A DNA stretch of 28,925 nucleotides from Candidatus Nanohaloarchaea archaeon (GCA_030636615.1 DAOVWP010000001.1:1-28925), one strand, 5' to 3'. Shown: positions 1 to 8,503, counted from the stretch's first letter. The notes: generated by a model not told the origin, from the letters alone. Program-made: numbers and translations.

Positions 1-53
1 AAGCAGAAATGAATCGTAAAAAGAAAATTTCAAGGAAAAAGTAGTGTCAAAGA

Positions 54-1157
54 TCAGGTGTGCAGCTCAATTATGTCTTTATCCATAATCCTGTGATCAA
101 GATTTTTCTGCTGGCCAGGGAATTTAGCTGATTTTCCCCAAATTTTTGCGAACTTGAAATCCTTGTTGAATGATCTGTTGAGCTTTTTACATACATCATG
201 TATGGTATTTCCTTTTCTCATTATGAGCGGATCACTCATATCAGCTTCTTTTCCGAGGGGTTTTGTATATATCCGGAGGTATCCTATCTTGTCAATTATC
301 TTGTCTTTAAGCATGTCAAGATTTTCTTCATTTCTTGCAGATATTGAAATTACATCTTCTTTTCGAAAATCCCTTAAAAGTGTCTCCTTCTGTGTTTCCG
401 ATATTGCATCAATCTTGTTGAGAACTACAAACATCTTCACATATATCCTGTTAGCGCGAATTACATCTATCAACTCATTATCATCAATGTTGTCATGTAT
501 TATAAGATCTGCGTTGCTTATCCTGTAACCTTTGAGGACAGATCTAATTGTATCACGAGTTATCTTTGTCAGGCGGACAGACGAGTTTATCATAATTCCA
601 CCCCTGTCTTTTTTTATTATCTTAACATTTGGTTTTGATACATTCATCCTGATACCTGAATCATATAATTCCTTTTTCATGTTTTTGAATTGATTTGTGT
701 CTTTTTTGGCATCAACTATTATCAGCAGGAGATCAGATATCCTTGCAACTGCAAGAACTTCCTTACCTCGTCCTTTTCCTGATGCTGCTCCAGTGACCAG
801 CCCGGGAACATCAAGTATCTGGAGATTTACATCACGATGAGCAAGCATGCCCGGAATGACATCAAGAGTAGTGAAATCATAGGCGGCTACTTCAGATTCA
901 GCGTTTGTAAGATAGTTAAGAAGTGTTGATTTACCGACAGACGGATAACCTACAAGGACAACAGTACCGTCACCGCTTTTTTTTACTGAGTAACCACCCC
1001 ATGAAGAACCAGTACCTTTCTTTTTCTGAGTAATTGTGTCTTCAATATTTGCAATCTTTGCTTTCAAAAGACCGAGGTGTCCCTGGGTTGCTTTGTTTGA
1101 TGGTGTCTTTGCCAGTTCTTCTTTCAATTTATCAAGTTTTTCATTATCGTGTTCCAT
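54..1157 (-). CDS. DRG-family GTPase with C-terminal TGS domain
   Basis: This is a cytoplasmic TRAFAC/Obg-HflX-superfamily GTPase of the DRG type, a family tied to ribosomes and translation in archaea and eukaryotes. The 367 residues match the usual DRG length. A charged N-terminal helix (1-50) with a DRG-like K-A-x-x-G-x-L-G-L-L-K-A-K stretch precedes the G domain. G1 is GYPSVGKS at 70-77, G3 is DVPG at 116-119, G4 is NKID at 247-250 and G5 is SAR at 272-274. After the switch there is a G-x-G-x-G-R-G-K-E loop at 126-133. A TGS domain fills about 294-367. The start is ATG, with an AT-rich TATA-like element about 20-30 nt upstream and no SD, so a leaderless message is likely. The gene stands 91 bp from the next gene on the same strand. 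Oligo-T runs follow the stop near the window edge and could end the transcript. Identity is confident; the exact cellular role is not established. Confidence 0.95.
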   Translation of the reverse strand: MEHDNEKLDKLKEELAKTPSNKATQGHLGLLKAKIANIEDTITQKKKGTGSSWGGYSVKKSGDGTVVLVGYPSVGKSTLLNYLTNAESEVAAYDFTTLDVIPGMLAHRDVNLQILDVPGLVTGAASGKGRGKEVLAVARISDLLLIIVDAKKDTNQFKNMKKELYDSGIRMNVSKPNVKIIKKDRGGIMINSSVRLTKITRDTIRSVLKGYRISNADLIIHDNIDDNELIDVIRANRIYVKMFVVLNKIDAISETQKETLLRDFRKEDVISISARNEENLDMLKDKIIDKIGYLRIYTKPLGKEADMSDPLIMRKGNTIHDVCKKLNRSFNKDFKFAKIWGKSAKFPGQQKNLDHRIMDKDIIELHT

Positions 1158-1173
1158 AAGACATCTGCAAGAG

Positions 1174-1187
1174 TATAATATATATTG
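1174..1187 (-). promoter_or_regulatory. Probable TATA box of the DRG GTPase gene
   Basis: The minus strand reads AATATATATTATAC about 17-30 nt before the ATG at 1157. The spacing predicts transcription starting at or next to the start codon. Inferred from composition and position only. Confidence 0.4.
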
Positions 1188-1248
1188 TATAATATGTTGA
1201 CGAATTTTAAATGTGTTATCAGACCAGAAAGTTTAGTTTGGATATATA

Positions 1249-4131
1249 TCAGGCGTCACTTTTTTCATTTTCCTGCAATTTTGGCTGGGAACTGTCATCA
1301 GGTACTATACTTGTGGCAAGAATAACTATAAGAATCACAATAAATATTACCACTATAATAGTTATAAGAAGTCCTTTGGATGATGATTCGCCGTCGGTAT
1401 TGTCATTGTTGTCTGAATCAGTAATGTCACATTCTGACCCGACACATTCTGAGGTGTCTGGTGGCGGTGTGGGTCTTGGAGAGATAGGTTCAGGTCGGGG
1501 ATCCGGAACAATGCCTGAATGTATAGCATTATACACATCTTCATATTCCAGAACAAGCAGACTGTACTCAGATCTAAGATTCTGCATTTCATCTATTCCT
1601 GAATCAACATCTTTTGAGTAATTTATCAGCAAAGATTCCATGCGTTCCTTAAGCACTTTGATCTTTCTGGTAATATTTTCAACTGAATCATCGTTAGGCG
1701 GCAATGAGTCTGGGTCAAGTATAAGTATCTCTTCATAGAGAGAGTTAATGTCTGAGGAGAGATCAGTGAGATTGGTTTCAACGTCACCAACAACAGTTAT
1801 ATTGACAGGGATTCTTTGGCTTATAGATGTAGGAGCATAGCGATCAGTCATCTGGAACCAGAAACTTCCGCTTGTAGCAGTAGTAATATTACTGAAATTC
1901 AGGTTGTAATATGCATAATCTCCTGCAGAAACATTGGAATATGCTTCAATATGCATATGATCTCTCAAATCACCTTCTACCATTAAAACCGGGTCGGCAA
2001 TAGGCCTATCACCTGTGTTGTTTATAAGAATGATCTTAGTTATGCTTGTGATTCCTGTACTCAGAGAGATGTTCATTGGATCTGTCTGTATATATATTGT
2101 CGGCATTAGACGGACATGTATATTGAGCGGAATAATTAATGCAGTACCTGTTGCATATATTGTAAGGTTCAGTATGTATAGATTATTCCTTACTGCTTCA
2201 AGGGGCATCTTGCTGATGTCAAAGGTTATTGTCACCGGAGTCTGCGCATTATAATTAAGTGTGGTGACATCATAATCAACGCTTATGAAATTGGAGAAAT
2301 TTGTAAGGTTGCCGTCAATATTATAGTTTTCAAAGTTGCCTGTGAATGATGCATTGAAACCAGTTATCATTGATTTATCTTCTGCAATATTTGTAATAGT
2401 CAATACTGTAGCGGTTGTACTTATGTTATCTGCGTAGAGATCAGTATCCCCACTGACATTGATGTATTTGTTTGAAAATACCCTATAAAAATAAACATCT
2501 GTACTGGTATTGTATATATTATCATATTTATCTTCTCCAAATACCTCTACTGTATAATTCCCAATAGGGAATTCTGTCTGTGTGGCGAATGTAAATGTAT
2601 GAATCTGCCTGTCTGTGCTTGTAGCGTTTGTCCATACAGATCCATTTGGATAAAATATTGTAGCATTTATATTGCCGTGCAAGATTGTCGCATCTAATCC
2701 TGTGGAATTCTGGATATAAGAATCAAATGTCAAGGTATTGCCAAGAATCATTTCATACAAAGGAGTCATTTTGATACTGTATCCGATAAGCTCAAGTTCA
2801 TGTGTGTAGAGACCAACATATCCAGTTGAGTGGGTCACCTTTACATTCAGGGTTATATTTCCTGACCTGTTGTCTGAAAAGGTGTAGTTTATTTCTCTTG
2901 TGTCCTTATCAATCCTGTCAAGAGTTTCATTATAATTCTCTTCAGTGTAGCTGAGCCATGCAGATATGTTGGTAATTTCGCCGTAATACTGCTCAGTCGA
3001 TAAATTGATTGCAACCTGATCATTTACATGGAATGTCCTGTTCTCTGTCTCATTCCCGTCAAGCTTTATGTCCAGTGCAAAAGGGATGGACTTAAAAAAG
3101 TAGAATGATCCACCCACATAGAATTCTCCTCCATATTCTGATACTGCTTCCAATTCAATAATTCCGACCGGCGCTGATTCAGATACTGTATAGGTCAGCA
3201 GATACTGGTCATGCGTATCGGAATTATAATCTGAGTCATATGTCAACTCTTCTGCAATCATATCAGCCGAACCGGTAGGATCGCGCATTGTAAACTTCAC
3301 AGTTGAGTTGGTCATAGCCTGATCATTATATCTGATATCTGCAACAATATGGATTGTCTCACCTACTGTCTTGTTGAGATTAATATATGATAATGTGTTT
3401 TCAGTAATGGTGACATTGACTTTTCCAATAGTAACTGTACTGTTATATGTCCAGTTTTTCTGGGGACTAACTGCATCATATTTGTCAAGACAGCCGCCCA
3501 TGATTGAATAACTGGTATAGGTCATAGTTAATCTTTCATCAGAATCACACTTGAATGTCATCTTATTTGCTGAATATCCTGTCCACTGGATATGGGCTGT
3601 ATCTGATCCGGAAACACTTACTGAATTGTCGTCTGTCCTGGTTGTCCCTACAGAGCAAAGCTCTACCGGGTTAGATATTGCGCCGTCTATTACAATTGAT
3701 ACGCAGGCAGTCTGAGAATTATAATCAATGACTTTTATATTGTGCGCCAAATCATCTATGTTGCATATTTTTGACTCAGTCTTATACATAGATACATAGG
3801 TCGGATCCGCATCGTGAGTGAACTCTCTCAGAGCTAGATTTTTACAAAAATACGGAGAGTCATAAGAATCATTCAGATCAAGAACATCCTGAAGAGGGAT
3901 CATACTGGACCAATTTTCATAGCTATAATTTATGAAAAAAGAAGTAGAATCATCAATACAAGTAGTAATTGGGGATTTTTCACATATAATCACATTATTT
4001 CCTTCAGTAACATAATAGGGTATTATCATTGGATCCAGATCCTCTGTGTCTGCTGATACAGATTGTAGAACTATCAAAAACAGAAGACATATAATAACAA
4101 CTAACAGGCTTAACCTGTAGATACCCCTCAT
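1249..4131 (-). CDS. Large membrane-anchored surface glycoprotein with Ig-like repeats
   Basis: A 960-residue exported protein of unknown specific function. The N-terminus is a Sec signal peptide: basic MRGIYR, a hydrophobic core at 8-22, and a small-residue region ending SVSA at 24-27. Residues 28 to about 790 are rich in beta-type sequence with very many N-x-S/T sequons, consistent with a series of Ig/CARDB-like sandwiches, although I cannot name individual domains. About 800-870 is charged and heptad-like, so a stalk or coiled coil is likely. A Pro-rich segment follows (about 876-893), then a Cys pair (CVGSEC) and an acidic Asn/Asp stretch. One transmembrane helix at 920-943 leaves a short cytoplasmic tail. 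The order signal, beta ectodomain, stalk, membrane anchor resembles archaeal S-layer or surface adhesin proteins. A TATA box lies 22-33 nt before the ATG. It is probably transcribed alone. Confidence 0.85.
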   Translation of the reverse strand: MRGIYRLSLLVVIICLLFLIVLQSVSADTEDLDPMIIPYYVTEGNNVIICEKSPITTCIDDSTSFFINYSYENWSSMIPLQDVLDLNDSYDSPYFCKNLALREFTHDADPTYVSMYKTESKICNIDDLAHNIKVIDYNSQTACVSIVIDGAISNPVELCSVGTTRTDDNSVSVSGSDTAHIQWTGYSANKMTFKCDSDERLTMTYTSYSIMGGCLDKYDAVSPQKNWTYNSTVTIGKVNVTITENTLSYINLNKTVGETIHIVADIRYNDQAMTNSTVKFTMRDPTGSADMIAEELTYDSDYNSDTHDQYLLTYTVSESAPVGIIELEAVSEYGGEFYVGGSFYFFKSIPFALDIKLDGNETENRTFHVNDQVAINLSTEQYYGEITNISAWLSYTEENYNETLDRIDKDTREINYTFSDNRSGNITLNVKVTHSTGYVGLYTHELELIGYSIKMTPLYEMILGNTLTFDSYIQNSTGLDATILHGNINATIFYPNGSVWTNATSTDRQIHTFTFATQTEFPIGNYTVEVFGEDKYDNIYNTSTDVYFYRVFSNKYINVSGDTDLYADNISTTATVLTITNIAEDKSMITGFNASFTGNFENYNIDGNLTNFSNFISVDYDVTTLNYNAQTPVTITFDISKMPLEAVRNNLYILNLTIYATGTALIIPLNIHVRLMPTIYIQTDPMNISLSTGITSITKIILINNTGDRPIADPVLMVEGDLRDHMHIEAYSNVSAGDYAYYNLNFSNITTATSGSFWFQMTDRYAPTSISQRIPVNITVVGDVETNLTDLSSDINSLYEEILILDPDSLPPNDDSVENITRKIKVLKERMESLLINYSKDVDSGIDEMQNLRSEYSLLVLEYEDVYNAIHSGIVPDPRPEPISPRPTPPPDTSECVGSECDITDSDNNDNTDGESSSKGLLITIIVVIFIVILIVILATSIVPDDSSQPKLQENEKSDA

Positions 4132-4152
4132 ACCTAAAATTATACCTTTGGC

Positions 4153-4164
4153 TGTATATATAGC
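4153..4164 (-). promoter_or_regulatory. TATA box of the 960-residue surface protein gene
   Basis: The minus strand reads CTATATATACAG, 22-33 nt upstream of the ATG at 4131, the normal distance for an archaeal leaderless promoter. The 78-bp gap holds no other feature that I can see. Confidence 0.45.
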
Positions 4165-4209
4165 TATTTCTATATGGTTATCCCTTTGTCTATATAACTA
4201 TTTATTTAA

Positions 4210-4815
4210 CTATTTCTTTGCCATTATGACAACAAGCTCTTCAAAATCAAGTTTTTTTGTTGATATGACTTTTGCGCAGAGTCCTTTATTTTTTAAATAT
4301 TCTATTGATTGTTGATATCCTGAAAGGGAAGATTCGAGAAACAGAAGGATACCTTTCTGGTTCAGATGATGTATTGATTCACTTAGGAAACGGCGTATCA
4401 CTTTTCTCCCATCAGGGCCGCCATCCCAGGCAGAGTTTATCGGGTTGTCTATGGTTTCTTCAGAAGACTGCGGGAGATATGGTGTGTTGAACAGAATTAT
4501 ATCAAAAGAGTCTTTTATGTCATTGAAGAGATCTGAGTTGATTATCCGGATGTTTTTTATCTTGTTGGATTCAATGTTGCGTTGCGTAAGTGTTACTGCA
4601 TGAGGGTTTATGTCTGAAGCTGTTACTTTTTTTGCGTATCTGGAAGCAATCAAAGAGAGAAGTCCTGTGCCGCAACCAATCTCAAGAACAGATCTGTTTT
4701 TGAATAGCGAAGAGTTTTTTATGATTGCATCTGCAAGAAGAAATGTGTCATCAGAGGGTTCATATACCTGATCGTCTGAGATTATGGTAAAACCATATAG
4801 TTTAAATTCGCTCAT
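4210..4815 (-). CDS. HemK2/Mtq2-like protein glutamine methyltransferase
   Basis: A class I SAM-dependent methyltransferase. In the family, the archaeal/eukaryal HemK2-Mtq2 group methylates the Gln of the GGQ motif in release factor aRF1/eRF1. Visible motifs are the N-terminal YEPSDDTFLLADAI block (18-31), typical of this subgroup, motif I EIGCGTG (45-51), the acidic loop ASDIN (66-70), and the substrate-binding NTPYLP (110-115), where most relatives have NPPY. A conserved WDGGPDGR follows at about 130-137. At 201 residues it has the compact length of Mtq2 without the N-terminal helical domain of bacterial PrmC. The ATG start is preceded by GCAGGTTAAT, and the gene begins 10 nt after the stop of the low-complexity gene, so the two are probably co-transcribed. 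The Thr in NTPY is a mild oddity. The substrate is inferred from the family. Confidence 0.88.
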   Translation of the reverse strand: MSEFKLYGFTIISDDQVYEPSDDTFLLADAIIKNSSLFKNRSVLEIGCGTGLLSLIASRYAKKVTASDINPHAVTLTQRNIESNKIKNIRIINSDLFNDIKDSFDIILFNTPYLPQSSEETIDNPINSAWDGGPDGRKVIRRFLSESIHHLNQKGILLFLESSLSGYQQSIEYLKNKGLCAKVISTKKLDFEELVVIMAKK

Positions 4816-4825
4816 ATTAACCTGC

Positions 4826-5638
4826 TCAGTATCTTGCAGTCCGCTCTTCTACTACATTAAGTTTTTCTATGACAAGATTAAGTTTTTCCTTTATCTGTTG
4901 TATGTCCATCTTCAGAGAGACCAAATCATCTGCCGGAAGTGATAAGGAAAGTGGATCTGATGGGTTTTCATAAGTGTTTTGCGGCTGTGTCCTGGATGGG
5001 GGTCTCTCTAAGTCGGGCTGATTCTGCTGATTAATCTGAGGTTGCTGCGATTGTTGAGGTGCGGAAGTATTAAGTGGATCATTTGGATTGTTTATTGCTG
5101 CGCGGATGTTGTGTATTTCAAGACCTGTAGTGCCTTCCGGAGTTCCTGAAGGTGGTGTGGTTGTCTGTGACATCTGTTGATTCGCAAGTGGATCTGTCTG
5201 TTGGTTTGCCTGTGTATTGTTGTCAAAAGCAGGTGGAATAGGTAGCTGATTATCTAAAGGATTAAACTGGGATTGGGATTGATCCTGTTGCGGATTTACC
5301 GGTTGGGTGTTTTGTTGCGGCGCATATGATGATTGTTGTGTCTGTTGGCTTGGTTGTGTTGGGTTTGGTGGTGATGGAGGAAACGATTGCGATGAAGTTG
5401 ATTGCTGAAATGGCTGAGCAGGATCTGATGACCCCAGTGTTGAAGAAGATGATGCAAGGTTTGATGAAGAAAGCGGATCAGTATTTCTGCTTGCATCAAG
5501 GACTGATGCTGATCTGGAGGTTCCTGTTGTCGGATCACTTTTCAGCATGTTGTCAAGATCGTTGTCTGTGCTGAAATTATCATGTTTTGATGGTACATGA
5601 TCCTTAATCTTATCAGAGAGTTTTTCGAAAAATGACAT
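4826..5638 (-). CDS. Low-complexity Gln/Pro/Ser/Asn-rich protein with terminal helices
   Basis: A 270-residue protein that I do not recognise. It opens with an amphipathic stretch, MSFFEKLSDKIKDHVPSK, followed by about 190 residues of disordered sequence dominated by Gln, Pro, Ser, Asn and Thr. It ends in a roughly 35-residue helix (DLVSLKMDIQQIKEKLN and onward) with heptad spacing that could form a coiled coil. There is no signal peptide or membrane segment, so it is probably cytoplasmic, possibly lying on a membrane through its N-terminal helix. I chose the ATG at 5638. A TTG three codons upstream (5647) is possible but less likely. An AT-rich element at about 5655-5666 is suitably placed as a TATA box. 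The methyltransferase gene follows after 10 nt. Its function is unknown, and a tethering or scaffold role is only a guess from the architecture. Confidence 0.75.
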   Translation of the reverse strand: MSFFEKLSDKIKDHVPSKHDNFSTDNDLDNMLKSDPTTGTSRSASVLDASRNTDPLSSSNLASSSSTLGSSDPAQPFQQSTSSQSFPPSPPNPTQPSQQTQQSSYAPQQNTQPVNPQQDQSQSQFNPLDNQLPIPPAFDNNTQANQQTDPLANQQMSQTTTPPSGTPEGTTGLEIHNIRAAINNPNDPLNTSAPQQSQQPQINQQNQPDLERPPSRTQPQNTYENPSDPLSLSLPADDLVSLKMDIQQIKEKLNLVIEKLNVVEERTARY

Positions 5639-5781
5639 ATTAAACAACTGCCTAAATTATTTTTTAGTTATAATTGTCTGTTGAGAAATATATATATCCT
5701 ATATAAATTATGTATAAATCCTATAAAGATCCTATAAAGTAATGTATTTAAAGATAAATAAACTTAATTCAGGCATAAAGG

Positions 5782-5789
5782 TTTATAGC
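5782..5789 (+). promoter_or_regulatory. TATA box of the nucleotidyltransferase-fold gene
   Basis: The sequence TTTATAGC sits 30-37 nt before the ATG at 5819, placing transcription start about 5-10 nt before the codon. No SD precedes the gene. The roughly 180-bp gap to the divergent gene at 5638 is very AT-rich and holds the promoters of both genes. Confidence 0.4.
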
Positions 5790-5818
5790 ATAATTATAAT
5801 TTTGGATGGTTTTTGTAT

Positions 5819-7117
5819 ATGGGTAGTAAAAATAAATCTGTGGAAGATAATAAGAGTGTGAAAGTTGGAAAAAGCATAGAATCAAAAGAATCAAAGGCAC
5901 GCACATCACCGAAAAAAGAAAAAAAAGCAAGAAAAAGCATTAAAGATATCAGATCGGAGACCCAAAAAGAAAGATTTAAGCTTGCGCAGAAATTTGCCCA
6001 GGAAGTTCTAAAAGAATTTAAGAAATCATTAAAAGTCGTTGCAGTATATGGATCAACTGCAAAGGGAAAACACAAGAAGTCCAGTGATCTGGATGTTTTT
6101 GTCGTGATTGATGATACAAAGATAGACAAGGATGTCCCTGCAGAGGTAAAGGATAAGATACAGAGGGATCTTTACAAGATTGCAGCAGATGTTGACAGTA
6201 ATATTACAATCCAGTATTTCTTATTCCTTACAGAATTCTGGGAATCGCTAAGATCAGTACAGCCGATACTTATGCATGTGCTGAATGCAGGAATACCGGT
6301 CTATGATGTAGGAATATTCATGCCGGCAAAAAGAATGCTGCAGAGAGGACTTATACCTGCAACAAAGGAAGCAGTGTCAAAAAGACTGTATACTGCACCA
6401 CAGCTTCTTGAAATGGCAAGGGGCAGAATAACATCTGCGGCTCATTCACTTGAGCAGGCAATGGCATCGGCCGGACAGGCGCCTCTTATGCAGATTGGTA
6501 CTGTAGCTGTCGGAAAAGAAGAGATTTCAAAACATCTTCGTGAGAATTTCGTGAAAAAAGGACTTCTTGAAAAAAAATACGCAGACATGGCACATAAGAT
6601 TCATAAGTTTGCAAAAGAAGTTGAGAAGATTGAAAATGATGAGGAGAAATGCAAAGGTATAGGCGCACGGATGGATGAACATATTGAAATGACAAAAGAT
6701 TTCATCGAGAGGATGAAAAAACTTACGACAGAACTTGACAGTGACAGTAAAACAGATATTATCATGAAAACATACAAGACATTCCTTAAGGCAAATATTG
6801 GCGCACTTGAGCTTATCGGTGTGAACCCGCCGGAAGAGCTGAAAGATCTATCAAATGTCATGGGCACTAATTTCCCTGAGCTGAAAGATGATCAGAAAGA
6901 GTTGTTTGAGAGGATTGCGAAAGCTGTAGTGGTATCAAAGAACGGGAAGTCTGATATAATTCCTGAAGGGGAAGTTTACGGTATCAGAGAAGAAACCAGA
7001 AGATTCATATACAACCTTGGAAATAAGCTGAAAGAGTTGAAGAAAGACGGCAAGATAGAGCTGCCTGAGGACTTTGATGACGATGAATCCGGTTCAGACA
7101 AGAAGTCATATTCCTGA
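5819..7117 (+). CDS. Nucleotidyltransferase-fold (Pol beta superfamily) protein
   Basis: A 432-residue cytoplasmic protein. About 50 residues of Lys/Ser-rich disordered sequence precede a minimal nucleotidyltransferase domain. Numbered from the ATG, the signature is G78-S79 in VAVYGSTAKGKHKKSSDLDV, with metal-binding aspartates D90 and D92 (the GS...DxD motif of the superfamily). A third catalytic acidic residue is not obvious on the following strand, which reads SNITIQYF. The enzyme may therefore be inactive, or may use another residue. The remaining roughly 300 residues are mainly helical and charged, with a long central helical stretch and a short acidic C-terminus. I chose the ATG over a TTG two codons upstream because of the TATA spacing. 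It is monocistronic and convergent with the pilin operon. Substrate and partner cannot be told from the sequence. Confidence 0.85.
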   Translation: MGSKNKSVEDNKSVKVGKSIESKESKARTSPKKEKKARKSIKDIRSETQKERFKLAQKFAQEVLKEFKKSLKVVAVYGSTAKGKHKKSSDLDVFVVIDDTKIDKDVPAEVKDKIQRDLYKIAADVDSNITIQYFLFLTEFWESLRSVQPILMHVLNAGIPVYDVGIFMPAKRMLQRGLIPATKEAVSKRLYTAPQLLEMARGRITSAAHSLEQAMASAGQAPLMQIGTVAVGKEEISKHLRENFVKKGLLEKKYADMAHKIHKFAKEVEKIENDEEKCKGIGARMDEHIEMTKDFIERMKKLTTELDSDSKTDIIMKTYKTFLKANIGALELIGVNPPEELKDLSNVMGTNFPELKDDQKELFERIAKAVVVSKNGKSDIIPEGEVYGIREETRRFIYNLGNKLKELKKDGKIELPEDFDDDESGSDKKSYS

Positions 7118-7118
7118 G

Positions 7119-7156
7119 TTTTTTGTTTAATTTTATTTTTTGTTTAATCTTTTTTT
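7119..7156 (+). terminator. Oligo-T termination tract after the nucleotidyltransferase gene
   Basis: The gene is followed at once by repeated T runs of five to seven residues on the plus strand, the usual oligo-U form of archaeal termination without a hairpin. It overlaps the end of the convergent pilin operon. Confidence 0.5.
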
Positions 7157-7664
7157 ATTGTTCAGACCACAGTATAAAGTTCAGGTCTGTCTCTATCAGG
7201 TCATCTGAGTTGTTATAGAGTATAATGCGTGATTTTGAAACAATGTCTGTGGCATTGTCACCAACATGTTCACCTATAGAGTAAAAGGTATCTGATGAAT
7301 TGCTGATTGTCAGATTGTAATGATAAAGGTTTATCGCCCATAATGATTTAAGGGTGGATTGGTCTATAGCTGAAAGTGAGTCAAGTTTTCTATTGCTTAT
7401 ATATAAATCCTCATCAAGCAGACCTGGGAGTCTTACAGTTGATGCGTTCCATTCATTTGGATAACCTTTTGTTCTTACAAGAAGTTCTGTGATATACTCA
7501 GCTTTTTGCGAGAGATATTTGTAGTGCTGGAAATCTGTTGATTTTGATTCGATTGCGTTCCAGGTCATATAGGTCAGAGATATTATTGCGAAAAAAATAA
7601 TTGCACTTACCATGAAATCCGTCGAGAGAACCATACCTTTTTTCTTACAATATGCTGGATACAA
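7155..7664 (-). CDS. Pilin-like protein with prepilin-type N-terminus (third gene of pilin operon)
   Basis: A 169-residue minor-pilin-like protein. The N-terminus is a short basic leader with KKKG at 7-10, then MVLSTDFMVSAIIFFAIISL, the hydrophobic helix typical of class III signals. The expected cut by a PibD/FlaK-type peptidase is after G10. The acidic residue is then at +6 instead of the canonical Glu+5, as in the large vWA protein at 15601. The rest is a small globular domain with several N-x-S/T sequons. The start is TTG, supported by a near-perfect SD (AGGAGGTG) six bases upstream, inside the 3' end of the preceding gene. The gene overlaps that gene by 20 bp, pointing to translational coupling. 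The pilin assignment rests on the N-terminus and context; the globular part is unrecognised. Confidence 0.8.
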   Translation of the reverse strand: MYPAYCKKKGMVLSTDFMVSAIIFFAIISLTYMTWNAIESKSTDFQHYKYLSQKAEYITELLVRTKGYPNEWNASTVRLPGLLDEDLYISNRKLDSLSAIDQSTLKSLWAINLYHYNLTISNSSDTFYSIGEHVGDNATDIVSKSRIILYNNSDDLIETDLNFILWSEQ

Positions 7665-8058
7665 ATATTACACCTCCTATATTTGAGATTGTGTTTTTGC
7701 CTGCTGAGATTGTTCCATTAACATCTGAGCTGACAATTTCTGAAAATACTGTCCGATCATTCCATTCCACAAAAATAAGGTCTTCTTCAATAGTTATATT
7801 ATATAGATAATTCATAAGTGTATCCGGAAGAGTGAAATTTGCTGAAAACCCGTCAGATTCAGCAAAAGCAATATTGATTCGACAGGCAACTTTGTCGGAG
7901 ATATATTCAGCTTCCCTTGATTCTTTATATGCAATAAAATCCTGCTGGCTGGAAGACAGATTAAGATAGAATACAGTAAATATCGTAAAGATGAATATTA
8001 CAAGCATCATGAATTCTATTCCTACCTGAGCAGACCTGTTATTCATATCATTATTCAC
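7645..8058 (-). CDS. Class III signal peptide pilin-like protein (second gene of pilin operon)
   Basis: A 137-residue pilin-like protein. The leader MNNDMNNRSA is followed by QVGIEFMMLVIFIFTIFTVF, close to the archaeal class III pattern (Q-V-S-I-E-F). Cleavage would follow A10 and leave Glu at +5. Ala instead of Gly at -1 is tolerated by some archaeal prepilin peptidases. A short beta-rich domain follows, ending in a hydrophobic, Gly/Ser-rich tail. The start is GTG, with GGGTGA six bases upstream. An in-frame ATG at 8046 would lack such an SD and shorten the leader. It overlaps the upstream pilin gene by 8 bp and the downstream one by 20 bp, so all three are one transcription unit. Confidence 0.82.
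   Translation of the reverse strand: MNNDMNNRSAQVGIEFMMLVIFIFTIFTVFYLNLSSSQQDFIAYKESREAEYISDKVACRINIAFAESDGFSANFTLPDTLMNYLYNITIEEDLIFVEWNDRTVFSEIVSSDVNGTISAGKNTISNIGGVIFVSSIL
7671..7678 (-). promoter_or_regulatory. Shine-Dalgarno site that fixes a TTG start
   Basis: The minus strand reads AGGAGGTG, then TAATAT, then TTG at 7664. Eight bases match the anti-SD at ideal spacing within the coding end of the upstream gene. This strongly supports the TTG start of the 169-residue pilin-like protein. Confidence 0.75.
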
Positions 8059-8503
8059 TGATATTCACCCAAATTGATCCCTGCGAACTTACAGCTTTGA
8101 CAATTATCTTATGGAGACCTTCACTATTTGTAAGGTTACCGCTTATGTTAAAATCAACACCTTCAACAATTGAGTTGGTGATGTTTCCATGAGTAACATA
8201 GAAAATGATTTCCTGCTTATCTATGACAATTGAGTTGATATTAGATGGAAAATTTACTGAAACTGACATCTTTGAAGGCGGACCCTGGGCTTTTACAATC
8301 TTGCTTGCTTCAACTATAGTATTGAGTGAATTTGATACCTGGATGTTTCGGTTGGTCTCTGTAAGATTAGTTGTCTGGTCTGAGATAATAATATAGACTG
8401 GGAGAAGAAGAAGGATTGCTATAAGGACTATAAGTACAAACTCAATGGAGACCTGTCCATGGCGGATGTTTTGTTTTAAATAAATATTGGAAAAATATAT
8501 CAT
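8051..8503 (-). CDS. Class III signal peptide pilin (first gene of pilin operon)
   Basis: A 150-residue protein with the most canonical archaeal prepilin N-terminus in the window. After a 16-residue leader ending RHG comes QVSIEFVLIVLIAILLLLPV, with Gly at -1 and Glu at +5. The mature protein would start at Q17, with the helix forming the pilus core. The C-terminal part is a small beta domain with N-x-S/T sequons and a LHKIIVKAVSSQGSIWVNIS end typical of a sandwich edge. The ATG start lies 25-32 nt from a TATA box and has no SD, so the message is probably leaderless. It leads an operon with two more pilin-like genes and is divergent from the assembly genes at 8622-13357. It is a good candidate for a main or minor pilin of that machine. 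Confidence 0.85.
   Translation of the reverse strand: MIYFSNIYLKQNIRHGQVSIEFVLIVLIAILLLLPVYIIISDQTTNLTETNRNIQVSNSLNTIVEASKIVKAQGPPSKMSVSVNFPSNINSIVIDKQEIIFYVTHGNITNSIVEGVDFNISGNLTNSEGLHKIIVKAVSSQGSIWVNISE
8065..8070 (-). promoter_or_regulatory. Shine-Dalgarno site for the GTG start of the second pilin gene
   Basis: The minus strand reads GGGTGA, then ATATCA, then GTG at 8058, a match to the anti-SD core GGTGA at six-base spacing inside the upstream reading frame. Confidence 0.6.

Noticed and set aside
485..505. Small RNA or tRNA candidates in gaps
   Set aside because: All gaps were read for cloverleaf ends and T-loop GTTC/GAAC signatures by eye; none was convincing, and this interval is coding.
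154..528. Plus-strand open frame of 124 codons inside the DRG GTPase region
   Set aside because: Antisense to a well-conserved GTPase; the translation is hydrophobic without family features.
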